Shown one piece after another: positions 8,796 to 17,283 of a stretch of 64,000 nucleotides of DNA (its first letter is position 1; every line of letters starts with the position of its first letter). The notes below the pieces were generated by a model, which saw only the letters and a list, made by a program, of their open reading frames with translations, was not told where the DNA came from and did not search any database. The stretch is from Candidatus Sumerlaeaceae bacterium. Lineage in GTDB: Bacteria; Sumerlaeota; Sumerlaeia; Sumerlaeales; Sumerlaeaceae. The stretch lies in assembly GCA_026418615.1 (NCBI GenBank), contig JAOAAY010000007.1:1-64000 (forward strand). Reading direction: 5' to 3'. The translations under genes were made by a program, and so were the position numbers.

Positions 8796-10424
8796 ATGCC
8801 AAAACTGATGCAAACCGGAATCGAGGGTCTCGATCGCGTGCTGTGCGGCGGTTTCCTCTACCACAATTCCATTTTGCTGAAGGGGGCGCCCGGCTGCGGA
8901 AAGACCACGCTTGGTATGCAAATCATTTACAACGGCGCCACGCTTTATGACGAGCCGGGTGTCATTGTGCTGTTCGAGCAGTTCCCCCAACAGTTGTTCC
9001 GCGATGTGTCGTCATATGGCTGGGACCTGCGCGGCTTGGAAGAGCAGGGGAAACTTCGAGTCCTGTTCAGCGAACCTGAGGAGGTGGTGTCTCCGGACAG
9101 GATGATTGATCCGCCGTTGGTCTCCAAGGTTCAGGCTGCCGCTTACGAGATCGGCGCCCGGCGAGTGCTGGTGGACAGCGTGAGCCACATTCTCAACCTG
9201 ACGCGGGATCAGCGCGAGGCTCGCGAACTGCTGCTGCGGTTCATCAACGCACTGAAGAGCATCGGCCTGACGCCCGTCCTGACCGCCGAGGCTGAAAACA
9301 CGGCGGGGGCGATCGGCGTGGACGAGTATTTGACCGACTGCGTGCTGAACCTTTCCAGCGAGGCTGCACGCAACAAAACCTTTGCCATCCGGGAACTCAG
9401 CATCCGGAAGACGCGCGGACATGACCACCTGCGCGGTCGTCATGTGTTCCGTCTGACCAACCGCGGCGTGGAGGTTTTTCCGCGCACGCCGGGGCGGCTG
9501 CCCGAGTCCAGCGTGACGACGGGCGGCGCGCTGGCGCGGCTCTCAAGCGGGATCAGCGGACTGGACGAACTGCTTGGCGGTGGTTACACGCAAGGGACTT
9601 CCACGATTATTGCGGGCATGCCCGGCACCTTCAAGACCACGCTCGGCGTCCAGTTCGTAACGAAGGGCGCTCGGAGTGACGAAAAGTGCATCCTTGTGTC
9701 CTTCAGTGAGCGCCCGGGATTTCTGGCACGGCTGATGGAAGAAAAAGGGTTGCCCGTCGGAGCGATGGTCTCCGAGGGACGGCTGAAAATTCTTCATTAT
9801 GTGCCCAAGGAAACATTCATGGAAGAGGTGCTGGCTCACCTTGAGGCAGAGTTTCGGGCGGGCGGCGTGACACGGCTCACGGTGGATGGCATCAACGAGA
9901 TCGAGCGCGGAATCGAGGAGCCGGACGCGTACAAGGACATTCTCCAGGCGTTTCTAACCCTGTGTCAGGCTTACGGTGTAACGGCGCTTTTCACGCAGAA
10001 ACTCGAGCAACTTTCGGGCACATCGCCGCTGTCCAATATAAATTATGCTTCAATGTTCGACGGCATCATTTACCTGGGCACGCTGGAAATTGAGAGCGCG
10101 GTGCACAAGGTGGTGAGCGTGCTCAAGATGCGCGGCGGCGCCTTCTCGACCGACCTGTGCGAGATAACTTGTGACAGCAAAGGTCTGACCGTGCTGGACA
10201 AATTCGTGGGCCTGAGCGGCATCCTGTCCGGCAACGCGCAGGGACAATACAAGAAAACGGTCGAGGAGTTGTTCCAGCCTCTTTATTTTATCCGCGATTT
10301 CCTCGAAATGTTGGGGTCGCCGGATGTGGATGAGGCTCAGCGAGCGATGATCATCGAAAACCTGCGAGCCGAGGCTAACAAATTGGTGGACAAACTCAAA
10401 ACGCATTTTAATGTGAAGCAGTAG
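8796..10424 (+). CDS. Tandem KaiC-domain ATPase (RecA superfamily)
   Basis: The 542-residue product contains two KaiC/RadA-type ATPase domains. Domain 1 has Walker A GAPGCGKTT (30-38) and Walker B RVLVDSVSH. Domain 2 has Walker A GMPGTFKTT near residue 274 and Walker B RLTVDGINEI. KaiC uses two adjacent glutamates per domain for hydrolysis. Here domain 1 reads FEQ and domain 2 reads FSE at those places, so each site keeps only one. The adjacent Ser-Thr pair that KaiC autophosphorylates in its second domain is not evident (NYASMFDG). A unique tail of about 80 residues follows. AGGGAGGGGA lies just before the ATG, and pilT ends 14 bases upstream. It is probably a signalling or regulatory ATPase, not a clock protein; no kaiA or kaiB is present. 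Confidence 0.85.
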   Translation: MPKLMQTGIEGLDRVLCGGFLYHNSILLKGAPGCGKTTLGMQIIYNGATLYDEPGVIVLFEQFPQQLFRDVSSYGWDLRGLEEQGKLRVLFSEPEEVVSPDRMIDPPLVSKVQAAAYEIGARRVLVDSVSHILNLTRDQREARELLLRFINALKSIGLTPVLTAEAENTAGAIGVDEYLTDCVLNLSSEAARNKTFAIRELSIRKTRGHDHLRGRHVFRLTNRGVEVFPRTPGRLPESSVTTGGALARLSSGISGLDELLGGGYTQGTSTIIAGMPGTFKTTLGVQFVTKGARSDEKCILVSFSERPGFLARLMEEKGLPVGAMVSEGRLKILHYVPKETFMEEVLAHLEAEFRAGGVTRLTVDGINEIERGIEEPDAYKDILQAFLTLCQAYGVTALFTQKLEQLSGTSPLSNINYASMFDGIIYLGTLEIESAVHKVVSVLKMRGGAFSTDLCEITCDSKGLTVLDKFVGLSGILSGNAQGQYKKTVEELFQPLYFIRDFLEMLGSPDVDEAQRAMIIENLRAEANKLVDKLKTHFNVKQ

Positions 10425-10457
10425 CGCAAAACCAACGCCGGAGGAATACCAGGGCCC

Positions 10458-10826
10458 ATGGGCAAAACAGTCCTGATCGCCGACGATAACGAAAGCGTCC
10501 GCACGATCCTCAAACTGACGCTGCAATTCAAGGGCTACACCATCATTGAGGTGGATGACGGCGCAAAGGCGCTGGACTTGTTGCTGGCGGGCCAGACGCC
10601 GGTGGATCTGCTGATCTCGGACATTGCCATGCCGAATATGTCTGGCCTCGAACTGCTGGCGCGACTGCGGGGGGAGGAGCGGTTTGCCACCTTGCCGATT
10701 CTTATCTGCTCGGCGGAGGAGGACGCGACAGAGGCCGACATGCTCAAACGCGGAGCGTCGGCTTTCCTCGTCAAGCCTTGTCCTCCCTCAAAACTGCTGG
10801 ACACCGTGCGGGCGCTTGTCGGCTGA
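10458..10826 (+). CDS. Single-domain response regulator (CheY-like receiver)
   Basis: The whole 122-residue product is a receiver domain. The acidic pocket is D9/D10, the phospho-acceptor is D55 in LLISDIAMP, and the conserved lysine is K106 in FLVKPCPP. There is no output domain, so it must act by protein contact. GGAGGAA lies upstream of the start and the KaiC-like gene ends 33 bases before it, so PilT, KaiC-like ATPase and receiver are probably one transcript. I infer that the receiver modulates one or both ATPases. The kinase that phosphorylates it is not in the unit. Confidence 0.9.
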   Translation: MGKTVLIADDNESVRTILKLTLQFKGYTIIEVDDGAKALDLLLAGQTPVDLLISDIAMPNMSGLELLARLRGEERFATLPILICSAEEDATEADMLKRGASAFLVKPCPPSKLLDTVRALVG

Positions 10827-10828
10827 TT

Positions 10829-10855
10829 TGCGCGCTGTGTGACGCGCATATTTTA
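10829..10855 (+). terminator. Short terminator-like hairpin after the receiver gene
   Basis: A six-base stem TGCGCG/CGCGCA (10829-10834 and 10843-10848) with an eight-base loop is followed by TATTTTA. It starts three bases after the stop codon. The T run is short, so termination may be partial. Confidence 0.4.
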
Positions 10856-10952
10856 GGTGGGGCCTTGCGCCTGTCTGCCCGCTTCGGCGGCATAGCATAA
10901 TCCAGTCAGCCCTGCGAAGACTCTAGGCGGTATTCCCAATCGTACGCAAAAA

Positions 10953-10996
10953 CGCACGGCCGGATTCCGTGCGGTTGGTCATCATCTTTTGGTCAT
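10953..10996 (+). promoter_or_regulatory. Inverted and direct repeats, possible operator of the PepSY/two-component operon
   Basis: Two elements lie upstream of the PepSY-like gene. The first is a perfect seven-base inverted repeat CGCACGG/CCGTGCG (10953-10959 and 10967-10973). The second is a direct repeat TTGGTCAT at 10975-10982 and 10989-10996, with a 14-base period. OmpR-family regulators usually bind direct repeats, and one is encoded just downstream, so autoregulation is a reasonable guess. The repeat period is longer than the usual 10-11 bases. Confidence 0.3.
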
Positions 10997-11067
10997 GTTT
11001 GGATGGTAGCAATGAGTGAAGTGCGGGGATAGTGCCCGTCATTCCATCAGGAAAAGGAGCCTGTTAC

Positions 11068-11754
11068 ATGAAACCGTGGATTGCAGTCGCCTTGGCTGTA
11101 ACACTTGTGGCGGCGGTACGACTTGTGACCGCCGAGGACAAGACCATCACGGAGCAAGATCTGCCGGAACCGGTGCGGAGTGCGTTGAAGAAGGAAGCGC
11201 CGGGGGCCAAGATTCTCGAGATCGAAGCCGAGACGGAGGGAGGCAGCACCGTTTATTCCATCGAGGTCGAAGTCGAAGGGAAAAAGAAAGAATTCCACTT
11301 TTCGCCGGCAGGGCAGGCCGTGAAGGACGACGAGGATGATGACGACGGGGAGAAAACGATCGCCCTCAGCGAGGCGCCGGCGCCCGTTCGTGAGACCGTG
11401 GCGAAACTGCTGAAAGGCGCCGCTCCAATCTCGGTGACTGTCGAGGAGGAGGACGATGGGGAGTTGTACGAGGTGGAGTATGCGGATGGCGGCACAACCC
11501 GTTCGGTGGAATTGACGGCCGAAGGCGCTGTTGTTGAGGATGAGGAAACTGTCGCCACTGACAGCGTACCGGCGGCTGTCGCCGCTGCCATCGCAAAGGC
11601 CCGAAAGGGTGGCGATGTTCGGGAAGTGACTCTCGTCCGGAAGTATTATTACGAGGTCGAGGTCGTGCGCGACGGTAAGACGCATGAACTGCAGATCAGC
11701 CCGGCTGGAAAAGCGAAAAAGGCTGACGATGACGAGGACGAGGACGACGATTAA
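11068..11754 (+). CDS. Exported acidic protein with three PepSY-like repeats
   Basis: The product has 228 residues and a signal peptide (hydrophobic stretch after MKPW, likely cleavage after LVTA). It then carries three copies of a roughly 60-residue PepSY-like (DUF2874-type) unit. Each has a helix that starts with a proline and Val-Arg or similar, then paired strands ending near SPAGQ, TAEGAV and SPAGK. Acidic clusters (DDEDDDDGE between units, DDDEDEDDD at the end) could bind calcium or other cations. AAAGGAG lies before the ATG at 11068. Small exported PepSY proteins often sit next to OmpR-type two-component genes, as here, and may feed an envelope signal to the sensor. The ligand is unknown. 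Confidence 0.8.
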   Translation: MKPWIAVALAVTLVAAVRLVTAEDKTITEQDLPEPVRSALKKEAPGAKILEIEAETEGGSTVYSIEVEVEGKKKEFHFSPAGQAVKDDEDDDDGEKTIALSEAPAPVRETVAKLLKGAAPISVTVEEEDDGELYEVEYADGGTTRSVELTAEGAVVEDEETVATDSVPAAVAAAIAKARKGGDVREVTLVRKYYYEVEVVRDGKTHELQISPAGKAKKADDDEDEDDD

Positions 11755-11844
11755 TCGGTGGATTCCGGGTCGCAGTGGGGCCGCGGCAGCGGCCTCACTG
11801 CAGCCGCCTTGGAACCGGCTTGTCTGCGCGTTCGGAGCCTCCAC

Positions 11845-12537
11845 ATGAGGTTGCTGCTCGTTGAGGATTCGCAGCGGCTTCGCGAATCTCTCTCGCTGGG
11901 ATTGAGGCGACTGGGGTTCACTTTGGACATGGCAGCCGACGGCGTCGAGGGGCTCTCGCTTGCCTCGTCTGCCAGTTATGATGTTGTCATTCTGGATCTG
12001 ATGCTGCCCCGCATGGACGGTTTAACCGTTCTTCGGAGTCTGCGGGCGCGGGGAAACGATGTTCATGTGCTCATCCTGACTGCGCGCGATGCCGTGGCGG
12101 ATCGGGTCGCCGGCCTGAGGGCCGGCGCCGACGATTATTTAGTCAAGCCTTTTGCTTTCGAGGAGTTGCTTGCTCGCGTACAAGCCCTGGGCCGGCGCAA
12201 GTATGGTGTGAAAAGCCCCGTCATTAGGAGCGGTTCGCTTGAAGTGGACCTGGCCAGACGAAAAGTCAGAGTGGAGGGCAAGACTGTTTTGCTGCCGCGG
12301 CGCGAATATGCACTGCTCGAGTGCCTTGCACTTCATCGCGGCCGGGTTGTCACGCGGCGGACCATCGAGGAGACCCTTTATGACGATGTGGGCGTTTTGG
12401 AGAGCAACGCTGTGGATTCTGCCGTGTGTGCCCTCCGGCGCCTGATTGATATTCCCGGGCGCCCCTCGCACATTGAAACCCATCGTGGACTCGGCTACTC
12501 CCTGCGCATGGAAGACAACCAACCGGCGGACGAATGA
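11845..12537 (+). CDS. OmpR/PhoB-family response regulator
   Basis: The 230-residue protein has a receiver domain (D51 in VVILDLMLP, K in DYLVKPF) and a C-terminal winged-helix DNA-binding domain ending in the HRGLGYSLR wing. The ATG at 11845 gives the canonical MRLLLVEDSQRL start; in-frame sequence upstream is not part of the family. The stop overlaps the kinase start by four bases, so the two are translationally coupled. I infer that it controls the adjacent PepSY-like gene and perhaps envelope stress genes. Confidence 0.93.
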   Translation: MRLLLVEDSQRLRESLSLGLRRLGFTLDMAADGVEGLSLASSASYDVVILDLMLPRMDGLTVLRSLRARGNDVHVLILTARDAVADRVAGLRAGADDYLVKPFAFEELLARVQALGRRKYGVKSPVIRSGSLEVDLARRKVRVEGKTVLLPRREYALLECLALHRGRVVTRRTIEETLYDDVGVLESNAVDSAVCALRRLIDIPGRPSHIETHRGLGYSLRMEDNQPADE

Positions 12538-13973
12538 AACGCTTTTCCATACGGGGCCGCGTCACCTCACAGACAGCCGGCATTGTTCTGCTTGTCAGCG
12601 TCTTATCCGGTGTCTCCGTGTGTATCCTGACCAGTCGGATGCTGGTGCGGGAGTTTGACGCTGTTCTTTTGACCAAGGCGCGAGCGCTGGGTGCCCTTTT
12701 GCGGTACGAAGGTGCCGGGGAATACGAGTTCGAGTACCACGCCGAGTCGATGCCGGAGTTTGATTCCGGGCCGGACGCCGCCTTTTTCGAATGTTCCGGC
12801 GGCGATGGTCGCCAGGTGTGGAAATCACCGTCCTTGCTGGGAAGGAGTTTGGCAGCAGATCGAGGCGAACCCTCGACCGCTCCCGTACTGGAAAATGTTT
12901 TGCTTCCCGACGGACGACCCGGACGCGCGGCGACGGTCTGGTTCCGTCCGGTGAGCGACGATGATCTCCCGCCAGAAAGCGATGTTGAATCGGCGCCTCT
13001 GGCAAAGGTCGTAGTAGCCAAGGGTCGCGCCGACCTTGACCGATCCGTGCAAAGCGTGGTGGGCACGGTGGTCGCCGGCACCTCTGCGGCTGCGCTTCTT
13101 GTTTTGGCCCTGATTCCGTTCTCTGTTCGTCGCGGGTTGGGTTCTCTCGATCGTCTTGCCGGGCAGGTTCGGCAGATTTCTCCAAACTCGCTCAATGTGC
13201 GCCTGGAGGATGCCCATGCTCCAGAGGAACTGGTTCCCGTGTACCAACAATTGAACCACCTTCTTAGCCGGCTTGAACAATCCTTGGAGCGCGAGCGTCT
13301 TTTCTCGGCCAATGTGTCCCACGAACTTCGGACGCCGATTTCCGAGTCGAAAAACGCATTAGAGATGGCGGCTCTATGGCCTGATGATCGCGAGGTGCAG
13401 CAGCGCGCCGTAGCGTTGGCCGTCGGTGCAGTCGCTCAAATGGAGAAGATTGTTAATGCCATGCTCGTCCTGAGCCGGACACGGCAAGCGACCAGCGCGT
13501 GGGATGACAATGAGTTCGATGCCAAAACCGTTCTGCAGGGGATACTGACGAGTATGGAAGCGACCGCGGCGGAGCGTCGCTTGCAAGTACAGGTGGTGAC
13601 GCCGCCTGACGAGCGCTGCATGATTGCAACCTCACAGCCGTTATTCGAGTCCATGATTCGAAACATCGTCCAAAACGCCATTGTCTACGCTCCGTTAGCA
13701 ACCGTTGTCAGGTTCTCTTTGACATGTGAGGGTAGTGCCTTGGTTTTCACGGCGGACAATGACGCTCCCGATCTGGATCCTGCGGATACGGAAAAGATGT
13801 TTGATGCGTTTTGGCGCAAAGATGAGTCGCGCAGTGGCGGGGAGCATTTAGGTTTGGGCTTGTCGCTGGTCCGGTTTTGCTGCGAAGCGCTCGGCGGCGA
13901 GGTGAGCGCCCGGCTGTCGGATGATAAAGTGTTGACGGTTCGTTTGGTTGTGCCGGGCATTCTTACTCGTTGA
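12534..13973 (+). CDS. Sensor histidine kinase, HAMP-HisKA-HATPase
   Basis: A membrane kinase of 479 aa partnered with the overlapping OmpR-type regulator. Membrane helices lie at about residues 14-36 and 181-203, with a periplasmic sensor segment of about 145 residues between them that I do not recognise. A HAMP-like linker follows. The phospho-accepting H263 is in NVSHELRTPIS. The ATP-binding domain has the N box NIVQNAIVYA, a D box with ADNDAPDLDP, and GLGLSLVRF. It begins inside the regulator's stop (ATGA). The periplasmic part may interact with the exported PepSY-like protein encoded upstream. Confidence 0.92.
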   Translation: MKRFSIRGRVTSQTAGIVLLVSVLSGVSVCILTSRMLVREFDAVLLTKARALGALLRYEGAGEYEFEYHAESMPEFDSGPDAAFFECSGGDGRQVWKSPSLLGRSLAADRGEPSTAPVLENVLLPDGRPGRAATVWFRPVSDDDLPPESDVESAPLAKVVVAKGRADLDRSVQSVVGTVVAGTSAAALLVLALIPFSVRRGLGSLDRLAGQVRQISPNSLNVRLEDAHAPEELVPVYQQLNHLLSRLEQSLERERLFSANVSHELRTPISESKNALEMAALWPDDREVQQRAVALAVGAVAQMEKIVNAMLVLSRTRQATSAWDDNEFDAKTVLQGILTSMEATAAERRLQVQVVTPPDERCMIATSQPLFESMIRNIVQNAIVYAPLATVVRFSLTCEGSALVFTADNDAPDLDPADTEKMFDAFWRKDESRSGGEHLGLGLSLVRFCCEALGGEVSARLSDDKVLTVRLVVPGILTR

Positions 13974-13992
13974 GCGGTCCCCGCTCGAGCGG

Positions 13993-14664
13993 TCAAACCG
14001 CCCGTCGCGCGGCGGCGATGAAGCGGCTCACAAGAACCTCGGATTTTTTACCCGGCGCAGATTCGACGCCGGAGGAGACATCCACGGCAAACGGGCGCAC
14101 GAAGCGTACGGCGTCTGCGACGGTCTCCGGGGTCAGGCCGCCGGCGAGAAACAAACGCTCGCGGGGCATGGCGGAGGGAATCAAGCCAGGGTCAAACGGG
14201 CGGCCAGTCCCGCCATGTTGCTTCGGATCAAAAGTGTCGCACAAAAAAAAGTCCGTGTCCGCTTCCTCCCAGCGTGCCGGAGGTGCGCCCGGACCAAAGC
14301 GAAACGCAGTGATCATGCGGACGCTCGGCAGATCGCTCCGGATGGCAGCGGCTACCTCTGACAAGCAATCGCCGTGTAATTGCGCGTGATCTGCACCTGC
14401 CTGCTTCAGAGCCTCAACGGCAGCATCTGGGGTTGGGTTTACGAGAAGTCCGACATGGCGGACGAGCGGATAGGTGCATCGTACGCGCTCAATGATTGGG
14501 GCTGCAGTGTTGGGTCTGATAAAACGCTTGCTGCCTTCGAAAAAGACATAGCCGAGGTAATCGGCACCTGCTGAAGCAGCGGCCAAGGCGTCGTCAACCG
14601 TGGTGATACCACAAATTTTTACGCGGACACCTTCGCGCTGGGAGAGTGGATCAGACGGGTTCAC
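13993..14664 (-). CDS. trpF: Phosphoribosylanthranilate isomerase
   Basis: The 223-residue TIM-barrel enzyme converts phosphoribosylanthranilate to its carboxyphenylamino-deoxyribulose isomer in tryptophan synthesis. The catalytic Cys is in VKICGIT and the catalytic Asp in FFLCDTFDP. Phosphate-binding motifs are LFLAGGLTPETV and VDVSSGVE. The GTG at 14664 is preferred because AGGAGA lies six bases upstream; a GTG at 14682 would add six residues and overlap that site. The gene is isolated from other trp genes and diverges from ribH across 83 bases. Confidence 0.92.
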   Translation of the reverse strand: MNPSDPLSQREGVRVKICGITTVDDALAAASAGADYLGYVFFEGSKRFIRPNTAAPIIERVRCTYPLVRHVGLLVNPTPDAAVEALKQAGADHAQLHGDCLSEVAAAIRSDLPSVRMITAFRFGPGAPPARWEEADTDFFLCDTFDPKQHGGTGRPFDPGLIPSAMPRERLFLAGGLTPETVADAVRFVRPFAVDVSSGVESAPGKKSEVLVSRFIAAARRAV

Positions 14665-14747
14665 GACTTTTCTCCTATACACGAGCGTTTGATTTCATCC
14701 ACGACCAAGCCCGCATGAACTGCTGATGGGTCAAGGACCACAGGCGT

Positions 14748-15248
14748 ATGGAATTCACGGAAAAAACAGACGGCAGCGGACTGCGCTTTGCCATTGTGGC
14801 CAGCCGATACAATGAATTTGTGACAAGTCGCTTGGTGCGCGGTGCCATCACGGCGCTCACGGAGAGTGGCGTGGCCGAGGCGGATGTGGACATATACTGG
14901 TGCCCGGGCGCGCTCGAAATTCCGGCGCTCGCTGAGCATGTCGCGCGCGTTGGCAGGCCCAATGGGCTCCGGTATCATGGGATTGTTTGCGTCGGCTGTG
15001 TGATACGCGGTGAAACTGACCACTATACCTTCGTCGCAGGGGAGTGCATGCGGGGAGTCGCCGAGTTGGCGCGCCGTGCCGAGGTGGGCGTAGGCAACGC
15101 TGTGCTTACGGTCGAGACCCTTGATCAGGCCATGGAACGCGCCGGCGCGGGGCAACCCGGCGAGGCTGGTTTTGGAGCGACAAACAAGGGCTGGGAGGCA
15201 GCACGCGCGGCGGTCATTATGGCGAACTTTCTAAAACATACGGCCTGA
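14748..15248 (+). CDS. ribH: 6,7-dimethyl-8-ribityllumazine synthase
   Basis: The product (166 aa) condenses the ribityl-pyrimidine with dihydroxybutanone phosphate in riboflavin synthesis, usually as an icosahedral or decameric assembly. Family motifs are SRYNEFVTSRLVRGA, CPGALEIP, VIRGETDHYTFV and TNKGWEAA. It stands apart from other rib genes, and I saw no FMN riboswitch in the short upstream region. Confidence 0.94.
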   Translation: MEFTEKTDGSGLRFAIVASRYNEFVTSRLVRGAITALTESGVAEADVDIYWCPGALEIPALAEHVARVGRPNGLRYHGIVCVGCVIRGETDHYTFVAGECMRGVAELARRAEVGVGNAVLTVETLDQAMERAGAGQPGEAGFGATNKGWEAARAAVIMANFLKHTA

Positions 15249-15356
15249 ACTGCTCGCCTGCAATCCAGCGTTGACGCCTTGCGCCGGCAGCCTCTGACTC
15301 ATCAAAACCGATGCCTAACCGCATCTGACCCAACCGGAGAGTTGCACAACAATATT

Positions 15357-17204
15357 ATGACAAATAACCTTGCCGCCTTGAATGCAGTGGCTGCGCGTCT
15401 TCGCGCCGATTCGATCCGTTCGACGACCGAAGCAGGCAGCGGACACCCCACGACTTGCTGTTCGTGCGCGGAGATCATGGCCTGCCTGTTTTTTGGAGTC
15501 ATGCGTTACGATCCGCGCGATCCCCGCAACCCGGTTGCTGACCGGTTTGTGATGAGCAAGGGACATGCTGCGCCAATCCTTTATGCGGCGTGGAAAGCAG
15601 CGGGCTACTTCACGGACGAAGACCTTTTGTCCTTGCGCCGGGTTGATTCGGATCTCGAGGGGCACCCGACGCCCCGGTTGCCCTTTGTGGATGTTGCCAC
15701 CGGATCACTTGGACAAGGTCTCGGTGTGGGCGTCGGCCTCGCAATAAATGCGCGTTTGGACGGGACGGGATACCGGACTTTTGTTTTGTTGGGGGACGGT
15801 GAGACGGCCGAAGGCGCTGTCTGGGAGGCCGCACAGACTGCCGGGTATTACCGGTTGGGCAATTTGGTGGCCATTGTGGACTTGAACCGTCTTGGCCAGA
15901 GTCAAGCCACCATGCTCGAGCATGACGCCGACACCATGCGCGCCCGTTTCGAAGCATTCGGCTGGAGGGCCGTGGCCGTGGACGGGCACGATGTGAAAGC
16001 CCTGCTGGAAGCCTTCGCTTTGGCCGGCAATGACGGCGACAAGCCATTAGCCATCGTTGCGCGCACGCTCAAGGGCAAGGGGGTACCGTTCGCCGAGGAT
16101 AAGGACGGTTGGCACGGAAAGCCGTTCAAGAAAGGCGAGGAGGCCGACAGGGCTCTGGCTGCCTTGTCTCAAGTGGACGATTCGTTGATCGCCGGATTGA
16201 AACCGCCTCCGCCCCCGCCCGTGGCGCCGCCCACCCACGAAGTGAAACCGATGGCGCCCCCGCCGTACAAGAAAGGAGACATGATTGCGACGCGGGAAGC
16301 CTACGGCGACGCACTGGTTGCCTTGGGTGCGGCTGACTCGCGCATTGTCGCACTCGACGGCGACACCAAAAACAGCACCTTTTCCGAGAAGTTTCTCAAG
16401 GCCTACCCGGAGCGATTCGTGGAGGGCTTTATCGCCGAGCAAAATGTCATCAGCATGGCTGCAGGTTTGGCAGCGCGTGGGCGCATACCCTTCGCATCGA
16501 GTTTCGCCGTATTTCTGTCGCGCGGGTTCGACCAAGTTCGCATGGCAGGAATTTCCGGCTCGAACATGAAACTGTGTGGCAGCCATGTGGGGGTCTCGAT
16601 TGGCGAAGACGGCCCGTCTCAGATGGGGCTGGAAGACCTTGCCCTTTACCGCACGATCCCCGGCTGTGTGGTTTTTTATCCAAGTGATGCGGTGGCAGCG
16701 TGGAATGCCGTGCGTCTTGCCGCAGAGCACCAGGGCATGGCCTACATTCGAACCTCCCGTCCGAAAACAGGCCTTGTGTATGACGCCGCGCAACAGTTTG
16801 CCATTGGCGAGGCCAAGATCGTCCGCTCCTCGGATAAGGATGCACTGACGATTGTTACCGGCGGCGTGACTCTGTTTGAGGCCTTGGCCGCGGCCGACCG
16901 GTTGTTGGCCGCGGGAATAGCGGTGCGGGTCGTAGACCTGTTTACCGTGAAGCCTTTGGACACAGCCACGATTGCGGCGTGCGCGCGCGAGACGGGCGGC
17001 ATCCTTCTCACGGTAGAGGATCACTACCCGGAGGGCGGCATCGGCGAAGCGGTGGCTGCAGCATTGACAGGCGAACCCATCCGCGTCAGCCGACTGGCTG
17101 TGACGGAGGTTCCGCGCTCGGGGAAACCCGAGGAATTGCTAGCCAAGTATGGGATTGATGCAGCCGCCATCGAGCAGCGGGTGATGCAACTCCTGCGGCA
17201 GTGA
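15357..17204 (+). CDS. tkt: Transketolase, single-chain, with a proline-rich interdomain linker
   Basis: This thiamine-diphosphate enzyme of 615 aa transfers two-carbon units in the pentose phosphate pathway. The N-terminal part has GSGHPTTCCS, MSKGHAAP and the metal-binding GDGETAEGAVWEA. The middle pyrimidine domain has FIAEQNVISMAAGLA, and the C-terminal domain has VEDHYPEGGIGEAV. The two main domains are joined by a linker (around 16201-16280) very rich in proline, followed by YKKGD. The length is near the shorter transketolase class found in animals and some bacteria. I chose the ATG at 15357 because family similarity begins there; the ribosome site is weak. The transaldolase-isomerase fusion follows 79 bases later. 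Confidence 0.93.
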   Translation: MTNNLAALNAVAARLRADSIRSTTEAGSGHPTTCCSCAEIMACLFFGVMRYDPRDPRNPVADRFVMSKGHAAPILYAAWKAAGYFTDEDLLSLRRVDSDLEGHPTPRLPFVDVATGSLGQGLGVGVGLAINARLDGTGYRTFVLLGDGETAEGAVWEAAQTAGYYRLGNLVAIVDLNRLGQSQATMLEHDADTMRARFEAFGWRAVAVDGHDVKALLEAFALAGNDGDKPLAIVARTLKGKGVPFAEDKDGWHGKPFKKGEEADRALAALSQVDDSLIAGLKPPPPPPVAPPTHEVKPMAPPPYKKGDMIATREAYGDALVALGAADSRIVALDGDTKNSTFSEKFLKAYPERFVEGFIAEQNVISMAAGLAARGRIPFASSFAVFLSRGFDQVRMAGISGSNMKLCGSHVGVSIGEDGPSQMGLEDLALYRTIPGCVVFYPSDAVAAWNAVRLAAEHQGMAYIRTSRPKTGLVYDAAQQFAIGEAKIVRSSDKDALTIVTGGVTLFEALAAADRLLAAGIAVRVVDLFTVKPLDTATIAACARETGGILLTVEDHYPEGGIGEAVAAALTGEPIRVSRLAVTEVPRSGKPEELLAKYGIDAAAIEQRVMQLLRQ

Positions 17205-17283
17205 TCAAGCAGGAATAGTCATGCCGGCGCCGCATCTGCCGGCCGAAAAACCATGGAAGAAATTGGATAGGGAGCCGAGTGTG

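Noticed and set aside
8796-10424. A circadian KaiC
   Set aside because: No kaiA or kaiB is present, the phosphorylation Ser-Thr pair is not evident, and the catalytic glutamates are altered.
16047-17024. Long open frame of 325 codons on the minus strand
   Set aside because: It lies wholly opposite the transketolase gene and has no recognisable motifs; GC-rich coding DNA commonly leaves the antisense frame open. The same holds for 3851-4801, 7642-8445, 38350-39324 and 43988-45187.
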